This document shows, piece by piece, positions 1 to 45,799 of a DNA stretch of 64,000 nt (the first letter of the stretch is position 1; each line of letters starts with the position of its first letter). Origin of the DNA: Aldrovandia affinis (lineage: Eukaryota; Chordata; Actinopteri; Notacanthiformes; Halosauridae). The stretch lies in the NCBI GenBank assembly GCA_029706075.1, contig JAINUG010000173.1, positions 1,364,001 through 1,428,000 of the forward strand. Reading direction: 5' to 3'. The notes under the pieces are model-generated. The model was not told the origin of the DNA, searched no databases, and was given only the letters and a program-made list of their open reading frames with translations. The translations under genes and the position numbers were made by a program.

Positions 1-943
1 AAACGCAGTGAGCACAGACTGCATGCGAGTGACAATGTGCCGGTTTTCCCATTTGGAAATATTTTTGAATATCCGTGCATGACATGTTTGTTACGTGTTG
101 TTGATGTGAGTGTAAAACAGAAATAGTTCCAGTTAGCTAATAATTTTTTTTTTTTTTTAAATCCTAAATTCAGTCGTCGGCAGGACGATCACTTGGAAAT
201 CGAAGGTCGTCCTTCTTAATTTTTAATCTGAGACGATAGGACGACTGCTAATCTGGGCCCCTGTAACAGGCACTGCTATCATACCAGGGTGTGGAGTCAT
301 TTCCAGGATTTAATTGGCAATTCAGTGAAAATTCAAGTGCAGTGAAAATGTGCATTTAAAGAAGAGATCTATACAAAGTAATAAATGCTCACAGATGCAA
401 CAGGGTAGCCAGCTGCACTGACTGATTGCACTTGGTTGCTTGCAAAATGTACTTAATTTCAGTAGCATTTTCCATGTTTTGTAGGGATGGGAAGCCAGAA
501 ACTTTGAGACAACTAGAGAAATTTAAAACAATTGTTTCAAAACGTTTCGGAACACTGCAAGTCAACATTGGCCTCTACTGGCAGAAGCTGTCATTGCAGC
601 CATTAATTATAAGTGTGTTGGTGACAGCGGTTTTGCATAACGGTAGCCAAAAACCTCATCGCGGGGATACTTGAAATTGTGTTGATGAGATAATCTGCTC
701 GTGCAGAAAATAGTTTTGCATCTAAAAAAGCTTCCCATACACCACAATGTATAAAACGAAAGACAGAGCAATCCATATAACAAAACATCTACACATATAT
801 TGCACAAGTCCCAGCACTAGGTCTTATTGCACTTCACTAAAATTGCACAAATCCATAACAAGGTGGCTCTTATGGTTATCCTTAACTCATTTACCATTGA
901 CTCCCTTGATGGTTCAATATCTTAAGTGAATAGGGTACAAAAG
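1..943. other. hipk1 intron sequence, nothing recognised
   Basis: AT-rich sequence in the intron downstream of exon 14. No HIPK coding similarity, no clear repeat structure and no convincing ORF. The final hipk1 exon(s) are not here. Confidence 0.5.
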
Positions 944-1095
944 AGTTCTATGTGGCTCAATAGGTAGAGCATGGTGCTGACAACGCTTAGGTTGTGGGTT
1001 CGATTCCCACTGGGACCACATCTACTGAAAAATGGATGCATTCACTACTGTGAGTCGCTTTGGATAAAAGCGTCTGCTAAATGGCGTATATTATT
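944..1095 (+). mobile_element. tRNA-derived SINE, copy 1
   Basis: A tRNA-like head (TGGCTCAATAGGTAGAGC as A box, GGGTTCGATTCCCAC as B box, ending ACCACA) is followed by a tail containing TTTGGATAAAAGCGTCTGCTA and an ATT-rich end. The same head and tail recur at 14806, 24853 (minus) and 50345 (minus). The tail is the one shared by many fish SINEs and L2-type LINEs. Confidence 0.85.
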
Positions 1096-2215
1096 ATTCA
1101 GAAACAATATATTTTTAAAGATTTTTATTTGGTCTCTTGATGCCTCTACCCTCCATAATCGAGGGTATATCTGTCTATCTAATCAATATATCTAACTAAC
1201 TAATATATCTATCTCACAATTTCTAATTAATTATCAAATACTCTCAAATAAACTCAAATATCTCTGTAATCCTCACAAATATCACTCTCGGTCTCTCTCA
1301 GTGATCCTCATAAACAGTATCTCTCTCAGCAATCTCACAAACGACAACTCGACAAACTCACGTCAACCGTGATATTTGACACCTCCATCGTGACGTTTGA
1401 AACATCGATCACGTAACTCTGCTTTTTTTAAAATGCTTGGAACATTGTATAAAATCTGTAAGTGCCGAACGATCGATAGTTTCAAGCTTCGGTGTTGAAA
1501 TTGCCCTCCTTTTAATGTTTTGTAAAAGCTTAAATTTTTTATATGAAAGCATAAAATTTACCTGAATAACATTGTCTGTATTGTGTTTTCCTGTGCATAT
1601 TATTGAACATAGTACATAAACTAGATGTGGTAGAAAGAGCTTATTGCTACTGATCCATGAAGAGTGACTGAGGCGCCACACAGACTTCAGGTGTAGTAAC
1701 ATCACTTTCATTTACAACTTTTGCAAACATAAATGAAATGAAAGCAGAATTTTCCATTCAAAAATCCTGACCTCTGTAAATTGTTTTGAAAGTTAGCTGG
1801 TGAACAGGGCAATCTAATAAGAGAAATCGGGATCAGAAGTGAGTATACGCATCACCGTAAATAAAATGGAAACGGCAACCCGGAAACAAGAAATAGGCCC
1901 ATTGCCTTACTTTCAAAGCATCAGCTTGCTACTAGCTAGCAAGTTCTACTAATGAAGACTTTAACTTCAGTTGAGTGATTCAATTGGCAAACCATCCATC
2001 TAGTACTTAGTAGTAGCCTACAAAAAATTCAAACTCCCAGAAGAAGTTCAGCAAGATTCATATCTGATATGCATTCTATAGCTACATATGTAATGATATA
2101 ATGAAACACTTGGTAAATATTCAAAAACCATTCAAAAGAGTTTTGTTTTTAATTAGCCAGCAACTGCATGGAAGGATACAGAAATCAGTTAGCTTGCATT
2201 CCTACTGCCCCTGAG

Positions 2216-2290
2216 TATGTGCTATCCATGCTGAGGGTACTCACATTGACCTGACAATATGTTATCCATGCTGAAGGTAGTCACACTGAC

Positions 2291-2293
<3 letters not shown>
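2216..2293. repeat. ~40-bp tandem duplication over the hipk1 exon 14 donor
   Basis: TATCCATGCTGAGGGTACTC...GACCTG at 2223-2253 and TATCCATGCTGAAGGTAGTC...GACCTG at 2263-2293 are the same sequence with few changes. On the minus strand both copies carry a CAGGTCA donor-like element, so exon 14 has a duplicated 5' splice site. Confidence 0.85.
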
Positions 2294-36528
<34,235 letters not shown>

Positions 36529-37796
36529 TCATGAATATTTGGAATTTCAAAAATATAAAAAATCTGTCCATTTTGAATTTAAGCGAACTTCCATAATTTG
36601 TTGGCTGCAAATAAATATCTAGAAGTGATTTTCAAACTGGGTCGTTGATAGGTGACCAAGGGGTTTGTAGAAAAGAGTTAACCCTGTGAGCATGCTCTTT
36701 CGTGCCTGGTCAGAGCATACTAGTTGTTTGGTCTGTGTATGTGTACACACAAGCACTCTACAGGTTGTGTGGCTTCCATACCAATCAAGCCATTCAACCT
36801 AAAATAAATGAATGATTGCTTGTTCTTCACATGATGGTAACAGAACCAGTCACAATCGGATCCTTGATAAAAAAACATCTTCTCAAACAGTGAATCAATT
36901 GACATTCGTAAAGTTTAAAAACTGGATAGGTTTTTGAACAATTCTTCCCCTAGCACTAGATCTACAAATTCAACAAATGAAGAAACATGGAGAACCCAGC
37001 AAATTTAATGTATAAAATATACATTAAATTTGGTTTCATGTAACACAACCATAGATCAAAGTGCACTTTGAACTTGCAGGTTTTGCCAAAAAAGTTAAAG
37101 AGCTAAATTGAAGACGCCTCCTCACAAAGCATCCAGAACATGCAGACTTTTCCCAATGACTACGCGATACTAGTAGCCTGTCTGCGAACCTTGTGACAAG
37201 ATCTCCATTCATCTGACTGCATTGGGCAATCATTTGTTTGTACTTCAGACATCAATACAGATGGATTTGACTGGGTCCATGATCCATTTACCACTGCTGT
37301 AATGTCACACATTGCTTGTAAATTGATTTTTTCGCACTGTAAAATGGAGGTTGTGTCCTGATTATGGCAGGGCGGGGCAGGGGTCCATGATATATTTGCT
37401 CTTATAGAAGTGGTCCCGAACCCCGCTGCTCTAGAATATGTTGCATTCCAATGTTATGTTGATGGCTAGCAACAGTAGCATTAACGATTGGGCCCCTCAA
37501 GGGGGGGAAAATACCACTTAATGTAATTACTGTGTTCAAACCCCAAAGCATCTATCAATGTTCAGCAGGCTGTCAAACTGTACAATTTTGAGTCAAAGTT
37601 CATTAACAACCTAAAAGATGAGTACATACAATTAGAAATGGTTGCTAGTCCTCTACTGTAAATAAATAAGATAGTGAAAGAGGGTGGAATTGTGTATCAC
37701 TTAACTAGCTAACGTTGGATAGCCAACGTTATGAGATTTGAGTTGCAAATCCGGCATCAAATATTTAGTGCCCAATCATTTGTGATCTGACAATTT

Positions 37797-37996
37797 AGCT
37801 AGATTGGTGATAAGCCCATGAATGACAGCTGAAGACTGTTCTTGTGTTCCCATATGAAACCTATGTAACTGGTCTAATCTACAAGTGAACCAGCATTGGT
37901 TTATCCAACTAATTAGCTAAGTGAGCCAGGATAATTGGTAAAAACAACAACCTGCATACACATCTGCCCTCCAGGACCGGAATTGCCCACCCCTGC
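37797..37996. mobile_element. MITE family 'A', copy 3
   Basis: CCCATGAATGACAGCTGAAGAC...GTCTAATCTACAAGTGAACC...CTGCCCTCCAGGACCGGAATTG...CCACCCCTGC, the same orientation as copy 2 and reverse of copy 1. Confidence 0.78.
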
Positions 37997-39320
37997 TATA
38001 TACAGTATTTCACCCAATATGCTTGTTTTTATTGAGCGATTATAAGTTCTCTCAACAAAAATGTTTTCAATGTAAACAAAGCCAAGTTACTCACATACAA
38101 ATCATATACTCTGTACATGTATAAAATACAATTGCTAAATTGATTTCAAAGTGATGCCAAGCTATAACAAAACTTTCATCAATACATTTCACAGAAACTA
38201 AACGAGCAGTATTACAACTAATACTTCCCGTGTTTTACTACATTCGTTCAAGTAATTTGGCCTCTGATTAGGTGTCTTGAAATGTTGTCACATCCCAAAA
38301 TGCCGAAATGTATATGAAATAATTTGTTTTATATTCTGTTTGAAAATTGACTCCATACTCCATAAAATAGACACTCCATAAATCATATGTAAATTCTTCC
38401 TATGGTGATTCATATTTGACATTACAACCCAAGTCCTAAAACAAGACACAATATTGACACATACATTATATAACATATGAACACATACTTCATATACCCA
38501 AAATGTGAAGAATCATACATACTCTTCAGTTTCAAACTATAATATGCAAAGAACAAACCATCGAGAACAGCACATCGTGATTATTAAGACATAAGAACCC
38601 CAGGCTTTGCCTAATTACAGAAATATGTATTTTTATTCTGTATTGTATTACATTGTTTGTAAGGGCTCTACTCTGCATAAACGTAAGATCCTACAAGAAC
38701 ATACAATAAGAAATCTACAAGAACATAAATTTGGCTGCTATGAAAGATGCACTTTGTTGTTCATGTAACACAAACACTGTATATATGCCATACGAGGAGG
38801 ACATGCAGAAGATTTGTTACAGGGTTTAAATAATGTATAACACGAAAACACAAGCAGTCCATCAAACCTTCATCACAGACTTCTGACACTTGGCAAGATT
38901 GCACACACTGATCGCACCCACAAAGATTACATTTTATTGAGATGGCAAGATGAGAAAAAACAGGGCCAAGTTACTTGAACAAATGTAGGAAAATATGGGA
39001 AGCATTCCTTTGGAACAGTGCTTGTTTAGTTTCCTCAAAACATTGAGTTAAAGTGTAGTAATATAAAGTTATAACTTGGCATCATTTTAAAGGCAATCAT
39101 TTTGTATACAGAGAGAATTTAGAATTGTATTCTATAGATGTAAAATGAGTATGCTTTGTATGTGAGTAACTTGGCTTTTCTTTACACTGAAAATGTTTTT
39201 GTTGATCACATCTTTTTGTGTGTAGTGTAGCATACACTACATTAGGGGTGAAGATATGAATGCATATGCATTTCATAAGTGTAAATATAATTAAATCCTG
39301 TCATTATTTTACTGTATATA
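37997..39320. mobile_element. element with long subterminal inverted repeats
   Basis: 38040-38180 (CAACAAAAATGTTTTCAATGTAAACAAAGCCAAGTTACTCACATAC...) is the inverse of 39055-39205 (...TATGTGAGTAACTTGGCTTTTCTTTACACTGAAAATG). TATATACAGTA occurs near both ends. No ORF; a non-autonomous DNA element of unknown family. Confidence 0.7.
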
Positions 39321-40519
39321 TTTATTTGAACTATTCAGGGTTTCACGCCGTGATGCAGGTACTTCTAGTAATATATATATATATAAAAAATAACAGCGGC
39401 AGACCGTAATATGCTTTGACTTTACTTCATTGCATACAATCTTCTCTCCCACATGTACAATCTTGCTGAATATACACATTTCTATACAGCAGCATCTAGT
39501 GGGTGTACTGGGAAATGGCAACAGTAATTCACATTCACAGGACACACAACAAGCATAGCTTTCAGCAAATAAATAAAAGTAATTTCTGAATACATTAGAG
39601 ATCAGCAGTATTGCGTTTATTATATATTTTGGGAATTGGAAGTTGTGATCGGACTTGGTCATTAGCAATCCTTCTGCAGCAATGGGGTTTGTCAACATAC
39701 AATATTGCTGCTGTTAGTCTGAATAGCTCTCTTACTGTCACAGCACAGATCATCTCATTTTAATGCATTGATTGTGGTAACATTACAGAAGGTGATCTGT
39801 ACTTGCGTAGCTGCCGATTCTATCAACGTCACTGTGTCATTAATATTAATACAAATAAACTGTTCAATGTTCACTGTTTTTCAGTTAACATTGTTCTAAA
39901 CTGTAGAATCCCAACTTCAAGTACAGAAAACAGTGAGCAGTAGATAGCTAGCTAACAGTATAGTTATGTCACTGGAAAGCTAGCTGGCTAATTATAAAGC
40001 CAGGCAGCTGGGAAACAGTAACTCTTCTTATGTTAATGATGGCATACATCACTGGCTACCTAACTACACTTCAGTGAAATTGAACTGCCAGAAGCTAGCA
40101 AGCGAAGTAACTGCTTGTTAATGAAAGCTATGTAGCTAGGTAGCCAACTGTCTGGATTAAATATAGCAGGTGTGACTTTCTAACTGGCCAAAACTACATC
40201 TTATTGGTTTAACAGTATCACTTTAATCCAGGGATTTAGGGCCTACCCTGTAGTTGCTGTAGCTATCCAAGCCACACAACAATATGATGCAGGGTTTACA
40301 TGTGAAATGCTAATGCATTGTGTTTTGAGAGGAAAAACCAAAAAGAATGAATTTTTGTTGGACGTAGAAATTATAACTCTTTAAAAGCAATGCTATTCAT
40401 CTTTTAGCGTTTTAGATATAAAGCAATATGGCGTCAAGTTTTTATGAGCATGTTGTATTAGCTGAAATAGCATCACATCCTTGTATATGATTACGTCATT
40501 TCTGGTGACCCAAGTTTGG

Positions 40520-40830
40520 TTTTGGGGTTTTGTGTGGCCGTGCAAAGCTGTTTCTGAATTATGTATGTGAACATCTAACTTCTGTACCCTCTGACATCAC
40601 GCAAATGACTCTCTAAGGAGAGAGTCTGAGGCCATTGCAGTTATTTCTGTGTGACACACTGAAAAGTGGTTAACCCTCGGTGCTGTATAGGTATGGGGTA
40701 CCCCAATCCCCCCCCCTGCCCCCAAAAAAGCTTATTCCCTCTGGAAAATGTCCATTGTGAAGCGCTTTGTGACAACCTGTTTGTAAATACGCTATACGAA
40801 AATAAAGATTGATTGACTGATTGATATAGT
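40520..40830 (+). repeat. LINE 3' end with ATTGATTG tail
   Basis: GTGAAGCGCTTTGTGACAACC followed by ATACGCTATACGAAAATAAA and GATTGATTGACTGATTGAT is the widespread 3' end of fish CR1/L2/Rex-type LINEs. Its upstream part shares pieces with 6790-6900 and 8095-8215. Confidence 0.65.
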
Positions 40831-41332
40831 TAGCTAACATTGGCTAGCTACCTACTTAACTTACCAACTCAATTTTCTAGCGTCAACTCCAGATTGACGC
40901 TGTGCTGTGGTCTGCAACAACTGACACCTTTTCACTAAAAAGCATCATGTCCTGAAAAATAGGAAAAGTCACATTTAACTATCTCGCTTTAAAATGAAAT
41001 ATCGGAACTAAGTAACATCGCATAGAAGAGTAATCCGCACCCACAGCACAGGAAGCACCCGTATTCGACCATAGCTAACAAGCTTCACAATAAAATTAGA
41101 GATACGATCTCAGACAGTTAACGTTAACCATTTTAACCATCTAAATTAGCTAACAAACCTCAGAATACGACCTAACTAACTAGCGAGATGACAAGCAGCC
41201 AACGGCTAGTTAGCGTCCATTTGTAAGCAATCCAGCTAAGTCTAGGCACATAACATTAGTGCTAGTAGTTGGAATGCAAGGCAATTCAATCATGGCTGTG
41301 GGTAGCTAGCTAACGTTGGCTATTTAACTTAC

Positions 41333-41590
41333 CCGAGCTTCGTTTAACCTAGAAGATGTGTTCTTCTGTCATCGGTTGTACAACCGTGCGATTTGTTCTC
41401 TCACGACACATTTACCAAAAGAAAATGCGACATAGTTAAAACCACACGTTAGACATACAAACTCGATTACAGAGCTGGTTAAACAAGAAAACTGCTTGTC
41501 AACGGCCTAAAATGAACACGGTCAAGATATTCCCGTAATCGGCATCTCCACAGGAAGAGCCCACCTCCCTATGAGAGTCTCAAGTCTTAT
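41333..41590 (-). other. hipk1: probable non-coding exon 1 (5' UTR) of hipk1
   Basis: On the minus strand the sequence ...GAAGCTCGG is followed by a consensus donor GTAAGT, so an exon would end at 41333. HIPK genes usually have a non-coding first exon far upstream of the ATG exon, which fits the 4.9-kb gap to 36470. The upper boundary is only a guess, set by the promoter-like motifs near 41590-41617. No ATG-initiated long ORF is expected here. Confidence 0.45.
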
Positions 41591-41618
41591 TTCCGGTACC
41601 GTAAGAGTATATAAATAT
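41588..41618 (-). promoter_or_regulatory. candidate hipk1 core promoter (ETS-like motif, AT-rich TATA-like box)
   Basis: Reading the minus strand there is TATTTATATA at 41617-41608, followed about 10-20 bases later by CCGGAAATAAG, an ETS-type GGAA core. Both lie just upstream of the proposed first exon. Positions fit a transcription start near 41580-41590, but motif matches this short arise by chance, so the call rests mainly on the downstream donor site. Confidence 0.25.
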
Positions 41619-42814
41619 GCGCAGTAAAAATGTAAGTAAAGTAAATGCAAGGCAAGGATAGTTGTAATTCAACTTCTTTATGTAGGCCTAATACATTTTT
41701 GTCATTTTAAAGCCAAATTTCGCACGGATATTAGGACGTTTTTTTTAACCTTACACAGAGAGTTATCAATGCCTGGAACAGCTTGCCAGGTCAGGTAATT
41801 GTGACAGAAACACTTGGAGTATTCAAGTGCAATATAGGATATTCTTTAGGCTAGGAAATGAACGGCCTGTTCTCGTCATTATTTATTATGTTCTTAAGCC
41901 TAACAATATGCATTGTTACTATACATATGCGAATCTCAACCGTATACAACGGACAATTTATAAAACAAATACATGAACCATTATTATTATGAAATTGTAG
42001 CTTAAAATGTATCAATTTAAATAATAATTTATTAAAATAAAACAATGAAGATCCTCAGCTATACCCAAGAACACCTTCAACTTGGTACATATTTTACAGA
42101 TGCCAATTGTCAATATTGCGACTTAAAGTTGAACCAGGTGTACATCCGATAGTTAGCACTTATTTAGTCCACGAGGGGCAGTTCCGATGTGCTACACACA
42201 GGTAAAGTATCTAGCATGCTAACTGTGAACATGTAAACCATGTTAGTTTGACACCTACCTATTCCGCTTTACCTTCCTCATGTTTTCAAGAACAGGATTA
42301 CATTGGTTAAAAGTACTATGTAATTCACACCAGAGCTAAACTACAGACAATTGATAGTCTCTTACCATTAAACTCGTTTTGTCTGTACTGCTTGCATAAA
42401 GCTGTTTTAGAGTTTACCCAATTTAATCAAACAAAACCAACACCAACAACAAAAATTGCAGTTTGGTGTATCGGCTATTCTGTGTTCAATTCCTGATGCA
42501 AATTACACATGGTTGACACTATTACACGTTACACGTATGACATGCTAAACATACAAATGTTATGCTTTCAGTTTAACATATTATTTAAATAGCGATGGGG
42601 AAATGAATTCCCCAAATCCCCAAATGGATGGTGCTTTCATTGACTAACTGATTAGAATCAATCAATTGTTGTGTTTTACGAGGGAAAGCAAACTCTTCCA
42701 ACTTTTTAATGCCAGTGCCATCCATTACAGGTCAGGGCTGTTTAATCAATATAAATAAATTATATTTGATCAAAATGCAACAGGAAAAGACAGTGATGAA
42801 CGAGTAAACTGGCT

Positions 42815-42815
42815 A

Positions 42816-42850
<35 letters not shown>
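42815..42850. repeat. (TG)n microsatellite
   Basis: About 15 uninterrupted TG units. Confidence 0.95.
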
Positions 42851-42962
42851 CGTGGTCATGTTGGAATACCACTAGGTGGCACTGTTTGTCTTCTCAAAAG
42901 ACAATGGCTGTGTTCGAAACCGCTCACTCGTTCCCTATTCCTTATTCCCTATATAGTGTTTA

Positions 42963-43862
42963 CAGTGGTGGGCCGTCAGGGCCTGCAAGGCCTTCTCTGC
43001 TGACCTAAAAAATATCTGAATCACAGACTGATGTTAATTATATTTTGTCCATGAATACTTATTAAATAATTCCAAATGGTCTGTCTGCTTCCTTTCATAG
43101 CCTTTCCCCTGGTTGCGCTGCTTCCAGACGTGTATTTTCATATTAAAGCATTTAACCAATCACATTTCAGCCATCATTTGTTGCCAGGGTCAAAGAAATG
43201 CCTGGAGGCCTTCACAATCAGTTCTGCGGGCCCTGTAGCATAAAAAAGTATAGATCAAACTGTTGCTTCAACCAATCAGATTTTGAGTTGGCGACACCAA
43301 GGCCTTCTAGCAGGCGGACGGTAACGTCAGCGTATTCACACCCTTTGATTGGATAGTCAGAGAGTGTACTAGCCAGAGCTAGCGAGCGGACATTTTCAGC
43401 CCTAAAGCGAATTAAAACTTATGCCAGAAATACGACAGGGCAGGCTCGACTTTCAGCATTAGCTTTGATGGCGATAGAAAAGGACTTCTTGATGGAACTG
43501 AAACGCACGGATAATCTGTACGACAGAGTAATTTAACTCTTTTTGAGGATTTGTGTACAAATAATAAGGATTTTTGGTGAGTAAAATGTTGCTATTTTCT
43601 TAAATAATATAGCAATTTTATGAGGTTATTATTGATGCTTTTTTATGTGTGTCAAGGAGACTTGTGCACCCCGGGTTTGTTTCTTCAGTAAAGGCATTTA
43701 TTCTGGCTACACGAGTTATCTATCTGTGATGCAACGGCTCTTTATACTGCATTTCTGCATAATAAGATGGTTTTTATAGCCATAAAATAGTTATTGAGGG
43801 GTGGATTGATTCAGACTGAGCACTACTGAAGGCCTAGGTGTGAAATGCACGGCCCGCCACTG
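42963..43862. mobile_element. 900-bp non-autonomous element (CAGTGGTGGGCCGT ends)
   Basis: CAGTGGTGGGCCGTCAGGGCC at 42963 and GCACGGCCCGCCACTG ending 43862 are inverted. Flanked by GTTTA directly repeated at 42958-42962 and 43863-43867. Removing it joins the TATATAGTG... parts of the outer transposon. The family is not certain. Confidence 0.75.
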
Positions 43863-44106
43863 GTTTACTATATAGTGTACTATGTAGCGAACGACAAACT
43901 GTTTTCGGATACTACAACTGAACGTAATTTGCGTTAAAAAAAAGTGCCGGATATTCAGGTGACGCAAGCGGATGCGCCCAGTATTGCGTAAACAAACCGA
44001 GCACTCAGGTGGTATCGGGTTTGCATGTTCAGTTTTGAATGTTAAATCCCAAATAAATTGTTGGAATTCGAATGATGTGCAAGTGTGGTTTTGTCAACTT
44101 TGGTGC

Positions 44107-44270
44107 TGTCTGCTAGCCACTGCTTTAGCCACCAATAGCTACCGTTATGGAAGTCGTGAGCTAACTAGCTCGTGTGGAGAAAATAACGTTATGATAACTC
44201 ACGAGCTCACGACTAGCACCAACTTCCATAGCGATAATAACGGTAGCTATCGGTGGCTAAAGCAGTTAAC
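44107..44270. repeat. imperfect palindrome (~80-bp arms)
   Basis: CTGCTTTAGCCACCAATAGC...GTTATGGAAG...GTCGTGAGCTAA pairs with CTCACGACTAGCACCAACTTCCATAGC...GGTAGCTATCGGTGGCTAAAGCAG. Folding would give a long hairpin with a loop near 44180-44195. Confidence 0.85.
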
Positions 44271-44574
44271 TAACGTTACCATCACCATGATTCCTGTTGC
44301 TGTTTTACTGCTGTTGGCTCAACTTTTGTTCTTGAGGCATAAACAGAAGTGTATGTATGACGGTATGACATGACCGCATTGCATTGTGGTACACCGGATA
44401 AATTGTAGGGTACATTCGCTGTTCACTACAAATCATGGTGAATTGTGGGTATTTTCTCGTTCACTATATAGTGAACGAAATTAACATTTTAGAATTCGTC
44501 GCACACTACAAAATGGCATACACACTATATAGTGAATAGGCAGCGGTTTCGAACACAGCCATTGTTGAGGGGAG

Positions 44575-44790
44575 CCTCCCGGGTGGTCGAGTGGTTACAA
44601 CGTTCGAGTCCACCGGCCGTGCCAGGGTCTGCTATGGCCGGGAGTGCCACCGGGTGCTGCAATTGGCTGTCCGCCCCTGGGAGGGGGGAGGGAATCTGAC
44701 AGGAAGTTTGCTGCGCACAGGAGTGGCTCTGTAGTACCGGAGTTACGGTCAACAGCCTGGCGAGTGCTGTATCAGAGGAGATGATACTTC
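44575..44790 (+). mobile_element. tRNA-related SINE of a second family
   Basis: CTCCCGGGTGGTCGAGTGGTTAC fits an A box (TGGTCGAGTGG) and ACGTTCGAGTCC a B box, followed by a GC-rich body (GGGTGCTGCAATTGGCTGTCC, GGAGGGGGGAGGG). Its tail was not defined. Related sequence may occur at 48340-48560 and 52630-52880. Confidence 0.55.
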
Positions 44791-45280
44791 GCCTTTGTCA
44801 GTACCGGTCACTTGGCTACGGCAGCAAACTCACAATATGAGGGGGGGATTGACATGAAAAATAGAGGGTGCAATTGGCTACTAAATTGTTAAAAATGGGA
44901 TAAAATCTGAAACAAATTATTTTTAAAAAGACAATGTGGAGGACAGTGTCTGATAAATTAAGGAAAACAGTTTCTGATCCAGTTACACTAAACCATCCTA
45001 CATTCATGATGGAAAAAAAGATGTAATATTGACTGGTTTAAGAAACACCAAGTGACATTCTGATTAATCTGATGACCTCTATATATGCTTTTACAAAACA
45101 GAAAGTTGTTATTCCTGAGTGAATTTACCATAGATGGGTGACATTTACCAAGCAAGCTTAATCTGAGGGCAGGAGTTTAAACGGAATGAGACCAACATGG
45201 GCTGCTCCTCCTCATTGATGATATCAGCTATGAGTGCTGGTGTTGCTCCTTGGGTATCCAGATGAGACACACATTCATAA

Positions 45281-45759
45281 TGTGGCGATCTTACCCCTGT
45301 TGTCGTAGCTTGTGGCTAATACTTGTAAATATCTGGGTGTAGTTAGCTAGCGGTTAGTTGTCCCGCTAGTTTTTGTGCAACTACGCAGTTATGCTTGTGT
45401 TGTTGTGTAATGTGTTTAGCCAGCTAACAGTCGCTTGTGTAGCGCTAGCTTATTTCATTGTGCTGTGTTTATTGGACTCTTACGTTTTTGTACCGTTATT
45501 GTTTTTCTGCATTGTTAGCCACCTAGCCGCTACCACACTGTAAATTTCTGTTTAATTGTTGTTTGATTGGTTGCATTGTTTGTGCCTTTGGCGGCCAATC
45601 AGGGCGAACCAGGGTCTAATAAAACGGCTGTTCGCCTGGTCGAACGGGTCAGTGTGCTACTGTTTTTGCTGTGATGACTAAATAAAGAGAAGCTCCCCTG
45701 GGGAGATTCCTGAACCACAAACTCCGTCTCTGCCCCTGCTTCCTCGGCGGAACGCCACA
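45281..45759 (+). mobile_element. solo-LTR-like unit (TGTGGCG...CGCCACA)
   Basis: 479 bp beginning TGTGGCGATC and ending AACGCCACA, a 5'-TG...CA-3' unit with 7-base inverted ends. It has an AATAAA at 45681 near the 3' third followed by CTCCCCTGGGGAGATTCCTG, as in a retrotransposon LTR. No clean target duplication is seen and no primer-binding site follows, so solo LTR is the best but not proven reading. Confidence 0.6.
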
Positions 45760-45799
45760 AAAATGTAGTGATGTGCCCTGAGATAAAGCTTGAATTAGC

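Larger units (their letters stand above)
42902..44562. mobile_element. DNA transposon with ATGGCTGTGTTCGAAACCGC termini, carrying an insertion
   Basis: ACAATGGCTGTGTTCGAAACCGC at 42902 and its inverse GCGGTTTCGAACACAGCCAT at 44543-44562. Next to each end are matching TATATAGTG motifs (42952 and 44466/44526). Contains an inserted element at 42963-43862 and an internal palindrome at ~44107-44270. The 133-codon frame at 43972-44373 overlaps the palindrome and shows no known domain. Confidence 0.8.

Noticed and set aside
944-1020. Possible tRNA gene
   Set aside because: The tRNA-like head is followed by a SINE tail and the same unit recurs four times; it is a SINE, not a tRNA gene.
43972-44373. 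133-codon frame ending in a hydrophobic segment
   Set aside because: Lies across a palindrome inside a transposon and has no homologous motif; a chance frame.
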